Shown here: positions 46,645 through 60,261 of the stretch, in pieces
Numbering within the stretch: the first letter of the stretch is position 1
Layout: each line of letters starts with the position of its first letter
Source: Warburgia ugandensis
Lineage: Eukaryota; Streptophyta; Magnoliopsida; Canellales; Canellaceae
Length of the DNA stretch: 64,000 bases
Assembly: GCA_035236585.1 (NCBI GenBank)
Contig: CP141137.1
Coordinates: forward strand, 43,608,057 to 43,672,056
Reading direction: 5' to 3'
Notes under the pieces: generated by a model
The model's database searches: none
Seen by the model: only the letters and a program-made list of their open reading frames with translations
Told to the model about the DNA's origin: nothing
Translations under genes and position numbers: made by a program

Positions 46645-47520
46645 TACAATTGAAGTCATTTACATATAAACAACTTTAAAAGTGTGGACTTTTAAAATTT
46701 TTTATATGTAAATGACTTAAAAAATATTTATATTTTCACATTAAATATATATTTATTTACTTTTTGTCCATTACAATACCTTAGATAAATACACAAGGAA
46801 AAGTTATTTGAAAAACACAAACAAATATAATATATATATATACACACATAAACAAACACCTTAACAATGAAATCAAATTTTTATTTGATTACATCCAATG
46901 TTACATAGATCAAATGTTATATATTGTTAGATCCTATTAATACAATATCAAATAGCGAATCTGCTATTTTTTTATCAAAATCTGGCCTAGTATTTAGGTG
47001 ACACCCATTCTATGGAGGGAGAGAGAGAGAGAGAGTGCGTGCGTGTGCGTGCTTCATTTATGAAGTTGGTAGTGAAATAAATGACTTTAAAAATAAACAA
47101 TTAAGAAGTCATTTAACTATAAACAGCTTTAAAAAACTGGTGTAAAGAGGGAATTTTTTGTGGGAAGGACTTTTAAAGTTGTTTACAATTAAATGACTTC
47201 TTAAGTTGATAACTTTTAAAGTCATTTAAACCTAAGCACCTTTAAAAGTGAAAAACTTTTAAAGTTGTTTACTATAAGAGACTTCAAAAGTATTTGGTGG
47301 GAAAAATATATCAAGCGGGAATGGACTTTTAAAGTCATTTGTTTGTAAACGACTTCAAATGTTGATTACTTTTAAAGTCATTTTCTATTAAATGACTCTA
47401 AAAGTCAACTACTTTTGAAGTTGTTTATTGAAAGTGACTTCAAAAGTATTGACGGGAAGATTATATTACATGGGAATGGACTTTTAAAGTCATTTGATTG
47501 TAAATGACTTCAAATGTCAA
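46645..47520. repeat. Hairpin-repeat array at the 5' side of the CACTA transposase
   Basis: About ten imperfect units, each an inverted pair of the words ACTTTTAAAGTCATTT and AAATGACTTCAAAAGT around a 4-8-base loop. Good units lie at 47209-47247, 47322-47358, 47366-47404, 47410-47446 and 47480-47518. Weaker ones are at 46645-46730 and 47085-47200. CACTA elements carry subterminal repeat arrays that bind their own transposition protein; this array fits that role by position and form. Further units occur at 51180-51310, 51795-51895 and 52385-52505, past the transposase. A GA microsatellite interrupts it at 47017-47034. Confidence 0.75.
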
Positions 47521-50500
47521 TAACCTTAGAAGTTTTTTATCGACAAGAGCATCAAAAGAATATGAAGAGGGAATAGAAAATTTCATAGGGTTCTCACTTA
47601 GGGTAGGTATTCATGATAATCTCATCCTTTATCCATGCTCAAAATGTGGAAACTTGAAAAAAGTAATTATAGGGGTGTTGAGAGAACAATTGTGCTTCAA
47701 TTGGAATTGATGAAAGTTACCACCAATGGATTTGGCATGAAGAAGAATCAACAAGACCTAGAAGATATGACAATGTAGAAGTATTGGAGACAGTACAACT
47801 GCACTAATATTTCGAGATCATATATGACACTGTACAAGTGTTGGAGACATTACAACTATATTAATATTTCGAGATCATATGATGACTTCCAAGATGACCT
47901 TGAATAATTTCATACTACATTAGAGGAAGTCAATGAGCTATTGTACCCTGAGTGTAAAGATTATACCAAGCTATCCACAATGGTAGAACTTTACAACATG
48001 AAATCAAGATTTGGTTTTTCAAATCATGGATATACAGAAGTCTTGAAACTAGTAGTTAAGATCCTACCGAAGGATAATAAATTGGCGAGATCCAATATGG
48101 GAGGCAAAGAAAACCTTGACTACATTAAGGTTGAAGTATGTGAAGATACATGCGTGTCCTAATGATTGCATCTTGTATAGGATGGAGCATAAGGATAAAA
48201 CTATATGCCCAACTTGTGGACAGCCAAGATGGAACTTAAAGACGAATTCAATTGAGACAATTACAAGCATTCCTACAAAGGTTCTATGGTACTTTTTCCC
48301 TATTCCTAGGTTCAAAAGAATGTTGCGTATAATAGAAACAATGAAGAAATTAGTGTAGCATGCCAAGGGCAAAGTAGTCAATAACTTTTCACGCTATCCA
48401 GCAGATAGCCCAGCATGGAAGCTCGTAGACTTCATATGGCCTAATTTTGGTGAAGAACCTAGAAACTTACGACTTGCATTATCTGCAGATGGGATTAATC
48501 CTCATGGTTTTATGAGCAGCATGTGTAGTTGTTGGCCTATTATATTAGTTTGTTACAACCTCCCACCATCTCTATACATGAAGAGGAAGTTCATGATGCT
48601 AATTATGTTGATATCGAGTCTAAAGTAGCAAGGGAATGATATTAACATGTACTTGTCTCCCTTGATCAATGATCTTGAGACATTATGGGACATAGGCATT
48701 AAAGCATGCAATGCATATAAGAAAGAGTCATTCACCCTAAAGGTTATACTATTGTAGACAATAAGCAACTTCCTTGCGTATGGTAATTTGTCTAGATGCA
48801 TGGTGAAGGAATACAATGCTTGTGTTATCTATAGTGATTAAACATGTGCTGTATGACATAAACATGGTAGGAAAATGGCATTCCTTGGACACAGAAGATG
48901 GTTGCACAGAGACCATCCATATCGTTTTAAGAAGGGAGAATTTAACAGTAGTGTAAAGACAAGAACACATCCTAAGATGTTGATAGGATGACAAGTATTG
49001 GAGCAGGTTGAAAATATTAATGTCTTGTGGGGAAAGAAGAAATCATGTAAATGTTTAGGTGAAAGTAATTGTAGAAGTTCTTGGAAGAAGAAATAAATAT
49101 TCTTTCATTTGGCATACTGAAATCACTGCATCCACGCCATGTGCTTGATCATGCACATTGAGAAGAATGTGTGAAAAATCTTGACCGGTACCTTGCTTAA
49201 TTTCTTAGGAAAAACAAAGGATGGAATTGCACCTCAAATGTATCTTATGAACAAAGGATGGAATTGCTTAATTTCTTAGGAACATACCTGCCTAAGGCAA
49301 ATTATATGCTCAATAGAGGGAAGAGGAGAATAATGTGTAAAACTCTGTTCTAGCTTAAAGTCCCAAACAACTACTCTTCAAAGTTTAAAAACACTGTTTC
49401 CATGGAAGAGCTGAAATTGTTGGGGATGGTCTCATGATTGCCATGCATTGCTACAACAACTATTGCCAGTAACAATATGTTCTATATTAACAAACAAAGT
49501 TAGGAGAGCTATTACAAAATTTTTCTACTTCTTTAATGCTTTGTGCAAGAAGGTGGTGGATGTTTCAAAATTACAAGAAATTTAAGGTCATTTGGTGACA
49601 AATATGTGAGCTTGACACAATCTTCCCACCATCCTTCTTTAACATCATGGTACACTTAACAGTGCACCTCATTGATGAGGTTAGACTCTATGGACCAGTT
49701 TACCTGCAATGGATGTATGCATTTGAGAGGTACATGAAAATTTTAAAAGGATATGTATGTAATCACAATTGGCAAGAGAGGTATATAGCTGAATGTTATA
49801 TTGCAGAGGAAGTAGTGAAGTTTTACACAGAATACTTAGTAGGAGTGGATGCCATTAGAATTCCAAGAAAGAAACAATTATTTGCATTTCATGACCCCAA
49901 GGTTGGAAAACATCTATTGAGTGGTCATGTATCGGCCATTGACTATAACGAATAAGACCAAGCTCATCTTTATGTGTTGCAAAATGTTGATGAATTGCAA
50001 CCATACATTGAGTAAGTTGATCATGCATAGACTTATGTAAAATTTAATTGTTGATGGTAATTACATTTTCTTTGATTACTCTATTAATTTGTGTGTGTGT
50101 ACTCATGCCAAAAATCCAAGTTACACAAAGAAATATAAGAGGCTACAATTTGAGCATTGTCATACTTTCAATAATTGAATGCGTAAGAAGGTAAAATGAA
50201 AGAATTCTCACTTAATATTAATTAAGAAACTACATTCTGTATATATGTATATATTAATCTTACTTAAGCCTATTTAATATGAATATATATATATATATAT
50301 AGATTCAAGACAAGCAAGAAGTAGCAGGCATAGGTATATCAGAAATCTTGGGCTGGATGGCGATGGGACCACTACTAGAAGTAATAAAATATGCTAGATA
50401 TGCCATCAATGGTTATAGATTTTACATGAAAGATTATGATAACTCAAGAGTGCAACAAAATAGTGGAGTTAGCTTAGTTGCTAATACTACATTCTTTTCC

Positions 50501-50764
50501 AGTTCAAAGGATAACAGGCCAATAGTAACAGATGATATTTATTACGGGGTTATAAGAGAGATTTGGGCCTTGGATTATACTTTCAGAATTGTGGTTGTAT
50601 TTAAGTGCAATTGGGTGGAACACAATAAATACAACATCAAAACTAATGCCCTTAGATTGACATTGGTTGACCTCAATAGGATCGGCTATAAAAATGATCA
50701 ATTTATTTTGTCATATCAAGCAAAACAAATATTTTACGTCCAAGATGAGCATGATATGAGATGA
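47504..50764 (+). pseudogene. CACTA (En/Spm) TNP2-type transposase, decayed
   Basis: DNA transposase of the CACTA superfamily in pieces, all plus strand. 47504-47710: transposase-associated N-terminal domain (KEYEEGIENFIGFSL, PCSKCGN). 47880-48160: YPECKDYTKLS..VELYNMKSRFG.S. 48116-48360: IHACPNDCILYRMEHKDK and CPTCGQPRW zinc-binding segment. 48361-49000: Transposase_21 core with LRLALSADGINPHGF, WPIILVCYNLPPSL, DINMYLSPLINDLETLW. 49647-49955: DUF4218-like (MVHLTVHLIDEVRLYGPV.LQWMY.FERYM). 50348-50764: DUF4216-like (YYGVIREIWALDY, FKCNWVE, F.LSYQAKQIFYVQD). Stops and frameshifts between pieces rule out activity. The domain order is complete for the family. Confidence 0.9.
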
Positions 50765-51170
50765 TCAATTGTTTTATCATCCTATCTGAGGGATTTTTAT
50801 GATGAAGACTATCTAGGTGATACTGAAATAAATTACCCTTATATTACCAAAACAATCCCATCAATCGAAGTAGTTCTTCGGTGAGAATGAGGATTATGTG
50901 CTTGACAATGTTGAGGATGGTGCTTGGGTTTGAAAACAATATATAGTTGGTAGTATGTGGAATGCACATTAGTTAGTTACAATATATATAATTCTATATT
51001 TATAATTATTAGCTCTTTTTTCATGAGCCATATGGATTGGTAAGTGAGTTATATGTGTACACAAAGAATGCATGAATCAATGTTGACTATCATAAAAAAT
51101 CTGTTTCATTGTATATTAATTGTAAGATATTGTAAAGTACTAACATAAAAGGTATATATATTTTGAATAA

Positions 51171-53120
<1,950 letters not shown>

Positions 53121-53149
53121 TCTAATCCAACCAATCGTGTCCAACCATG

Positions 53150-53395
53150 AGCCATTCACATCAATCACCACCATCTCCTATCGACAATGCCCAAAAGCCA
53201 CTAGGTTTCCCTCCAACACTACCAATCTCGCTTGACCACCAACCACCGCCAATCACACCGATCACCACTATCTCCCACTAGCAATGTGTAAAAGCCTCTT
53301 CTTTCCCTTGGACACCGGCAATCACAATCGACCAAAAGCCACTACTAATTGTGCCTGATCACACTATCTCCCTTTGGCAACTGTGCAAAAGCCCC
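53150..53395. repeat. Degenerate about 90-bp tandem repeat, three copies
   Basis: Three successive segments contain ATCACCACYATCTCC...CAATG...AAAAGCC-like words, ending near 53213, 53292 and 53393. Proline/threonine-like coding could be read, but the frame is not kept between copies. Confidence 0.6.
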
Positions 53396-53797
53396 TGACA
53401 AGTTGAGATACCTACTAAATATAGATTTTTGGAAAGTTTCTAAAAATAGAATATTGCTATTATGAAATTTCATTTATGGAAACTTTGTTTTGCCTAATAA
53501 AATGGCTCAGTTATGAAAAGGAATGTTTTGATAACTTAAACATTAAGTTCAAATCATACTGTTGCTTTAGGTTTAAATCAAGAATATGGTAAGCCATTTA
53601 CAAGAGTTAAAACACATGCAAATGTCTGAGAAGCAGAGGACTATCTTGGAGCACAAAATCCCACAATGAAAATAGGAATTTGATGCCTAGGATCGTGCCC
53701 CATTTGGGTGGTGTTTGGCCATGAGAAAAATGAAAACAATGGTAACATGACCTAGCTAACTAAGCAATACAAAATCCTAAGGAAAAGTGACCTAAAG
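53396..53797. other. No feature recognised
   Basis: About 400 bp of AT-rich sequence between the CACTA repeat zone and the next LTR. It probably belongs to the CACTA element's non-coding interior. Confidence 0.4.
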
Positions 53798-54294
53798 TGT
53801 AAGAACCCTAAAATTTTAAATTCCATTTCAAATGATTATGAATTACTTTTGATAAGTGCAAATTGAGAAATGTTCATGTTTAAGTTACAAATAAGTTTAC
53901 CTTTAGAAAGACACCTAATTGAACCCTAAAACCTTCTTGTACTCAGAAAAATGGATCCAACAACAAAAAGAACACTGAAATCAGAGTTCAAATGAAGAAG
54001 TTATGAGACATTAAGGACAAAGGGTATTTTTGTAAAATTAAGAAGAAAAAACACATTAGTAAACAAATGGGGGGCCAAATTGATATCGACACCCCTCCTT
54101 ACTTAAGCTGAATGAAACAAACTACATGGTACATGGTCTGTTTCACCAGGCCTGACAAACAGACACACACACACACATAGAAAACCGAGGGAGAAGAAAG
54201 AAGAGGGGAAAAAGGAGAAGAGGAAGAAGGAAGGAGAGAGAGAGAGAGAGAGGAAAGATGAAGGAGAAAAATCTAGTGGCTGGCACACTGGTGA
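53798..54294 (+). repeat. 5' part of an LTR split by a solo LTR
   Basis: Starts TGTAAGAACCC. It carries the shared upstream module (GGATCCAAC... to AAGAAGTTATGAG, 53950-54005), then a GA-rich tract at 54190-54260. It is interrupted at 54294 and continues at 57309. I could not find its right end; it may be truncated near 57.5-57.6 kb. Confidence 0.6.
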
Positions 54295-57200
54295 TGTAAC
54301 ACCCCGGATTTTCAAGACATTTTTTTTTTTTTATAATGGCATTTTAATTAAGAGCATTTGGGATCCCATAAGAAAAGATTTTATTCAACATTTTACTAAA
54401 CCTATCTTAAAAACTCCGGGTGTTAGTTTTCCTTTCTCAAAATGACGTACATGTAATGTAAACATAAATAAATAATTAGCGTATAAATCAATGTCAAATA
54501 AATAGGCGCTTTTATTTTAAATCAAATAAACGTCCAAAAGACAATAATAATATGGCCCAGGGTCTATCCATCATAACATCCCATATAAATGTCCAACATA
54601 TGTCCAAAGATCTAAATCACATCCCAATATAAAATATGCAGTCCATAATAAAAATCCAAATGATAATCCTGTTTAATGACTCACATCACTATCTAATATT
54701 ATAGAAAAATGGTCTTCAGCAGCTCTCACGGCTTCTCAACAGCCTTGCCTTTCCTGTTATCGCGCTCGAGATCTAAGGCATTGCAAAACAAAGCAATGCC
54801 TCAGCAAGCTATCGCTTGTGTAGGTACATAGACAATTAATGTAATAAATGCAAGAAATAATGAACAATACTGATGAAAAATCTAACATTTATGAAGATAG
54901 TGATATCATAATGCCATGTTCAATAAATGCCAATTTATTCCATATGCTAAAACATGAAATTCACGGAGTTAAAACATGACATGAATCAATAAAATGGAGC
55001 ATACATCCAGAATAAGGGCACCCTAAGGTAATGGGTCCCACCACATCGCACTAACATCCCTGATCAGGAGTACACGTAGTCAACCTCTGAGTGTCGTCAC
55101 ACCCAGGCATATCATCCATAACCATGCTCATCATACATGCACACATAATAAGAATATGGGCCATCATCTTTGCCGGTGGCAACCCTCCATGGGTATCAAC
55201 CACCGCCGCTCCCCGTCGACACCATAACGGGAGACTTAGCGTCTGTCCCCATGGAAAGGCTCAGACCGGTAGTGTGGACTATCCATGTTACCAAACCCCT
55301 ACCGAATGCCATCTATGGGCAGGTGTCTATCATATCACAAACTCATCACATCATAATCTCGGAAGGTGGGTGGTCGGCCCTATCCTTCCTAGCATGACGC
55401 CCACCGGGCGAGAGCACCCGTCATCAAATATAAAATACGGAAATCATATGTATATGCTAAAACTCAAGAGCACTTATAGCTTGCAATCCCCAAGACATGC
55501 CCCTCATCCTGGGGTTAGCCTATAAAAGGACCAGCTAATAAGCCTCTATTCTCATTTCCATGTAATCCATGCATTTTCTATATATATAATAAGAAATAAG
55601 TCTCTAACTAAGCATAACTAATTAACATCATGCTGGTAAAAACATTTTAAATAAGTTTATTCAGTAAAAGATTTCAATTTGGAATAACCATACTGTACGC
55701 AATGTCGCATGAAATCCACGGTAAATAATAATTGCATTTTAAAACACAATCACACATGATGCTATGTTTAAACATGGTTCAAATATCAAGGCAAAACATT
55801 AGTTGTCGTCACCTACCTCAGTGTGAGACCACTAGCTTGCTAATAACTCCCTTTAACTGGTATATTCACGTGCACCTGTACATGTCACATCACTATTTTA
55901 AAATTTTTCTAAAGAAAAGTTGTCATTTCTAATTTTTTAAGTTAAAACTAGGTCTGCGTCGTCAATACGGTCACAACGCCTCTTCCGGATCGTGATTTGG
56001 ACCTCTCTAGCTCCCAAAAATCAAGTTTTACTGAAAACTACGCTAAAATGGGGCCTGCCGGACTACCATAAGGTGGTTTAAACCGGCGGCGCCTCTTTTC
56101 CCCTGGTTTACACTGGCGTACACTGGCGCACGAAGATGCACGGCGACGCAGACGCCGCACGGGACGCGCGGGACGCGCGCCGTGCTTCTTCGGCACCGTG
56201 ACGCACGCGCGATCGCCAGGACGCGCCGCGTCCCGGTCCCACCGCGATAGCCAACTGAGGCCGTCCCGCACGCGCGTGGCGCCACGCACGCGTGCGACGA
56301 CGACGTCGTATGACGTCGTCCTCGGTGCGTCTCCGAGTGCATCTTGGTGTCAACGCCAGGGCGCCGACGCCGTTGACGACGCCGGAGAAGACGACCGGAT
56401 TCCGGTAGCCTCCGGCGGAGCTACAGAGCTTCGTTTTGCGTGATTTTTGCGCCATTTTCTTCAGAATTCTCTCTAGAATCCATTTATGCCCTCCTTTTGC
56501 ACTAATTTTTTCAAAAACCATGGTTTTTAAATGATTTTTCCCAAGTTCCTAAAATCATCCCTAGGTACTGGTTTTTGAGTTTTCTGGAGAATTCCACCGT
56601 TGGATCACTCCCAAATTTAAAGGGTATGTTCTTGGGTCTCATGTGCACTAGTTAAACGGTGCGATTTTTAAAAGGACAAGGTTTGATCCGTGAAATCAGG
56701 CTCCAACAGTAGCGTGCACAAAGCCCCCAAAAATCTGATTTTTTTCCTAATTTTTAAATACTTTCCTAATTAATTTTCTAATTAATAAATACAGAAAAAA
56801 CACGGATTTGAGGCTTACCTCGTGCCTGGTCGGGGTTGCTCGTGTTGCCAGGGCTCCACTCGCCGGAAAATTCAAGTTTTGCAGGGCTAGGGTTTTGCGT
56901 AGCATTCAGGGAAAACGCTCAAAGTGGAGCGTTTTGGCTCCTAGAGGAGCATAGATATAGGGTTTTAGAGTCTTGGGGAAGAGTTTCTCTTCCCCACACG
57001 TCTCTTCCCACGTCTCTCCGGCGATTTCGCCGGACTGGTAGAGACGTGTGTAGACAGGGGTGCCGTTATCAATTTGGACCCCTGTGTAACACGTTTTTGT
57101 CAAAAGACCAATTTGCCCTTACAACTTTGACGGCTCATAACTCCCTCGTTTGAGCTCCGTTTTTCTCGTTCTTGGTGGCGTTGGATTCGTATCGACGAGC

Positions 57201-57303
57201 ACTTTCTAATTATTATGTTTTCAGGAAAAAATTTCATCCATAAATTTTTATTTTAATTTATTTAATAATTTCCTATTTTATCTCAAAAATTAAGGATATT
57301 ACA
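54295..57303 (-). repeat. 3.0-kb minus-strand solo LTR with perfect target duplication
   Basis: Plus-strand ends TGTAACACCCCGG and GGATATTACA; flanks GGTGA at 54290-54294 and 57304-57308. On the minus strand it begins TGTAATATCC. It has the shared upstream module at about 57190-57130, a CpG-rich zone at 56080-56400 and a GGCATTGC/GCAATGCC stem at 54776-54801. No internal coding sequence is present, so it arose by recombination between two LTRs. The open frames at 55091 and 56038-56521 are accidents of composition. Confidence 0.9.
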
Positions 57304-57308
57304 GGTGA

Positions 57309-57650
57309 GGAAAAGAGAAAATAGAAGGGGGTTTGAAGGCTAGAGTTGAAGCTGGCCGGAGATGACGACAACTAGGATCGTTGATCCAAGCCAGTTATCT
57401 TCAACGATGAGTTTAGAAGAATGAAAGCCCCATGGAGATTTCAAGATCGGTCATTTTCATTGTAGGTTTTTGGAGAAATTGACGACACCAATGATTGTGG
57501 ATTGCCCTACATCAGAAAAAAATAAAAATAACCTTGACAAATCATCAACTCCGTTGACTGTTTGAATGGGAAAAAACTTCAGATCAAGTACGACCTTTTA
57601 CTTTGCAATCATATCAATATCTTAGACAAGTTATTGTTTTGTTACCACTT
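57309..57650 (+). repeat. Probable continuation of the split LTR (53798)
   Basis: Purine-rich sequence continuing the GA-rich tract that stops at 54294, followed by GC-richer sequence resembling the U3/leader of other LTRs here. The end is not defined. Confidence 0.4.
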
Positions 57651-59110
57651 TGAGCTTTCTTAGACTCCATATCATTATTCAAAAAAATAATGTTTGTTAA
57701 TTATGTAGCTATTATAAAAGATCTTTTATTAAAAATCCACTTGCTAGATTTGTTTCCCTAGATAACTTATTCTCTTTGATAAAAAGTAAAACAGTCAATT
57801 GATTGCTGCAAGCTATATGAAAATCTTTCATATTTATTGTTATGAGCTCCTACAGTTAAAGTAATATGTTGCTAATGATAAACTTTGTCACAATAGCAGC
57901 TGAAGAAGCAAGAGTTCTTCATGTAACTTACAACAAGAAGTTTAGCTGGAGCAACCTCATCATATAATGATCAAGGTGAAATAGATGTTGACTAAAGGTT
58001 AATAGTCTATTAGTTGATTAGATGCAGTCACCTTCATGCATACTTTGTGCTTTCAATTTTACTATTAAGCATGCTTTTCATTGAAGGTATGCAGATCACC
58101 TAGTGTTTGTATGGAGACAGAAAACTAAAATCTAATCCTAATTGTCTATAAGATTTTATTCTTAAAGGTAATGATTGGAGAAGCACCAATACAGTGAAGA
58201 ACAATTGGTAGCATCATATGCAGATGATGATTTGGCTTAATTGTGATGTTCTCCTTATTGCAAAGGATGCCTATTTCTAAGCTTTTATCTTAAACAAGCA
58301 TGTTAAGGACAAAACTATTAGTACTCCAATGGATCTTAGGGTCAAACTATTGTCTATTTTTCTCTCTAATTTTGATGATAACAAAATCTTTATATGTGAT
58401 CTAACTACATTTTGTTTGTGTATGACAAAACAAATCACAAAGTTAGAACAAATGCTCAATTCAAGTCATTTTCTAAGACGAAAAAAGTCATTTTCTAAAA
58501 GGGCCAAATTCACCCCCATAGGAGGTAGCAGCACATAGTTGGAAGGATTGTTTATTTAATAATGACCCATTTGATATTGTTTCCTATAAGTGTACTAGGC
58601 TAGTAAATGCAAGCTCCGATGTTGATCACTGAGATGAAGTTAGACATGTTCCAGTGACGCCTAAAGGATGCACCTACCAATAAAATTAATTTTTTAACCT
58701 TGTGGATTTGAATTAGGTAGGATGGACTTTTAAAGAAATGAAACAATGAGATATGCTATTGTATGCAGAAATTTAGTTACAAGGACAAGCAAGAGACGAG
58801 AGTTTGTTCATGCCTCATGTGAATCAGTGTGGCTATAAACTCCTATAGAAAATATAAATTCAAGGTTAGTTGGCAATGTAAATTTTACAAAATTAAAGTA
58901 GCCACCTGCTAGTAGTATATATTATCACATGAGAGGACTAGGCATGTCGAAGTAGATTGTCATTTTTCTCATGGAGAATTTCCAAGCAAATTTATGTCTA
59001 CTCCCTGTGTGAGGTCCAAAAGTTATAAGCATTGTAGGCATCTGTCATAGTTAGTTAGCAACATTAGTTCAAACTAAGGGTGATATGGGTTGGGCTTTTA
59101 AGAAATTTGA
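57650..59110 (+). pseudogene. Ty1/Copia pol 3' remnant (RT tail and RNase H)
   Basis: Plus strand. At about 58300-58350 the reading KHVKDKTISTPMDLRVKL matches the family segment K..STPMD.N.KL after the Copia RT palm. At about 58933-58990, RTRHVEVDCHFSHGEFPSKF matches R.KHIEVDCHF.RE near the RNase H end. Between them are many stops and frame changes. The 57650-58250 part is weaker and may be upstream pol. No LTR could be assigned. Confidence 0.65.
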
Positions 59111-59742
59111 AAGTTTCCACAGGTGTTTATATTGTACATCTATTGCAATTATTTATATGTTTATGCTTATATAGACAAGGACCATCAAGTTATGGAAATT
59201 AGTGGTAGTATCATAATAGATTACCAAAGTTTAGATAATATAAAATTCTCTAGGTTCCCCTACCCTTCATCATCTTATTCTTCTTGTCTTTTTCATCCCC
59301 ATGACCTGGATGGTCTTTTACCATGTTTCTTCCTTCCTTTTTGCCTTACAAGTAAGTGTAAGCATGAGTGTAATGGCTGATACAAGCATCTTTTACAATA
59401 AGGAGTCCTAATGAGAAAAAAGATCTTCCATTGATGTGCATGACTACTCATTATCGGTTATAGAGAAGAAATTAGCAAATTGAATTTCCTAACTTTTTTT
59501 TTTCTAAGGGTTACTCTCATTCTAGCTTGCCTACTCAACTTATCTTTCAGTCTACAACTAGATTGTGAAGCTTCAATGAGATTTCTATTGGAGCAAAGAG
59601 GAGTCCAAATATTTAAGCATTTAGTAAAAAGAGGAAAAGGAGGTTCCAAATTTAAGAAGATAGGAGGATGCGGATAGTGATCTTGGTCTTCAAAATCAAG
59701 TCTCTATAATAGAAATGGGCATATCATCCAAAAAAAGAAGAG
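59111..59742. other. No gene recognised
   Basis: AT-rich stretch after the Copia remnant. It could include Copia LTR debris. Short frames at 59123 and 59480 lack any known motif. Confidence 0.4.
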
Positions 59743-59930
59743 GACATGTTTTTAGTTCTATAGGAGTGTTTCTACATTATTTTGTGGTGCAAGTAAACTT
59801 TGGAAGCTTAGTGTCAATCAAATACGTATAATCATTTAGATTAAGAAGTTCAACCCTTAAGAAATCTTATGAATGACCATTGGCAACTTATTTTCACAAA
59901 CTCAGTATGGGATGATCTTTCCTACTAAGA
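59743..59930. repeat. Fourth, partial copy of the about 600-bp CACTA unit
   Basis: Matches the downstream block of the array at 51171-53120 (GTGTTTCTAC, then GCAAGTAAACTTTGGAAGCT, then AAGAAATCTTATGAATGACC). It is in the same orientation, 6.6 kb beyond the array. The DNA between is LTR and Copia sequence. Confidence 0.85.
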
Positions 59931-60261
59931 GATGTGAACTTGAACCAGTAGAGTAAAAGAATAGTGAAAAGTCTATGCAAGTTAACATTGCTTTACTTAT
60001 ATCCTGAATTACTTAGAATCATGCAAATTAACATTGCTTTACATATAATCATGCAAATTAGTTTCTAGGTTCAGTTTTAGGAAAGTTTAATTTTAGAAAT
60101 ATTTATTCTTTAGAAAGTTTCTATTTTCATGCATGTTTTATCTGATTTGTTTTCAGTTTCTTTGCCACATATATCATGTCGGTTTGGTTTCTTTAAATGA
60201 AACACATAGCCTTTTTTCATGTCATTGTTCTAATATGATGGTATTCTTTTTTGTAGTAACG

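Noticed and set aside
55091-55525. 144-codon open frame on the plus strand.
   Set aside because: It lies inside the minus-strand solo LTR bounded by GGTGA and has no recognised domain.
56038-56521. Arg/Ala-rich open frames of 81-137 codons.
   Set aside because: Several overlap in different frames over the CpG-rich LTR zone, the expected effect of composition.
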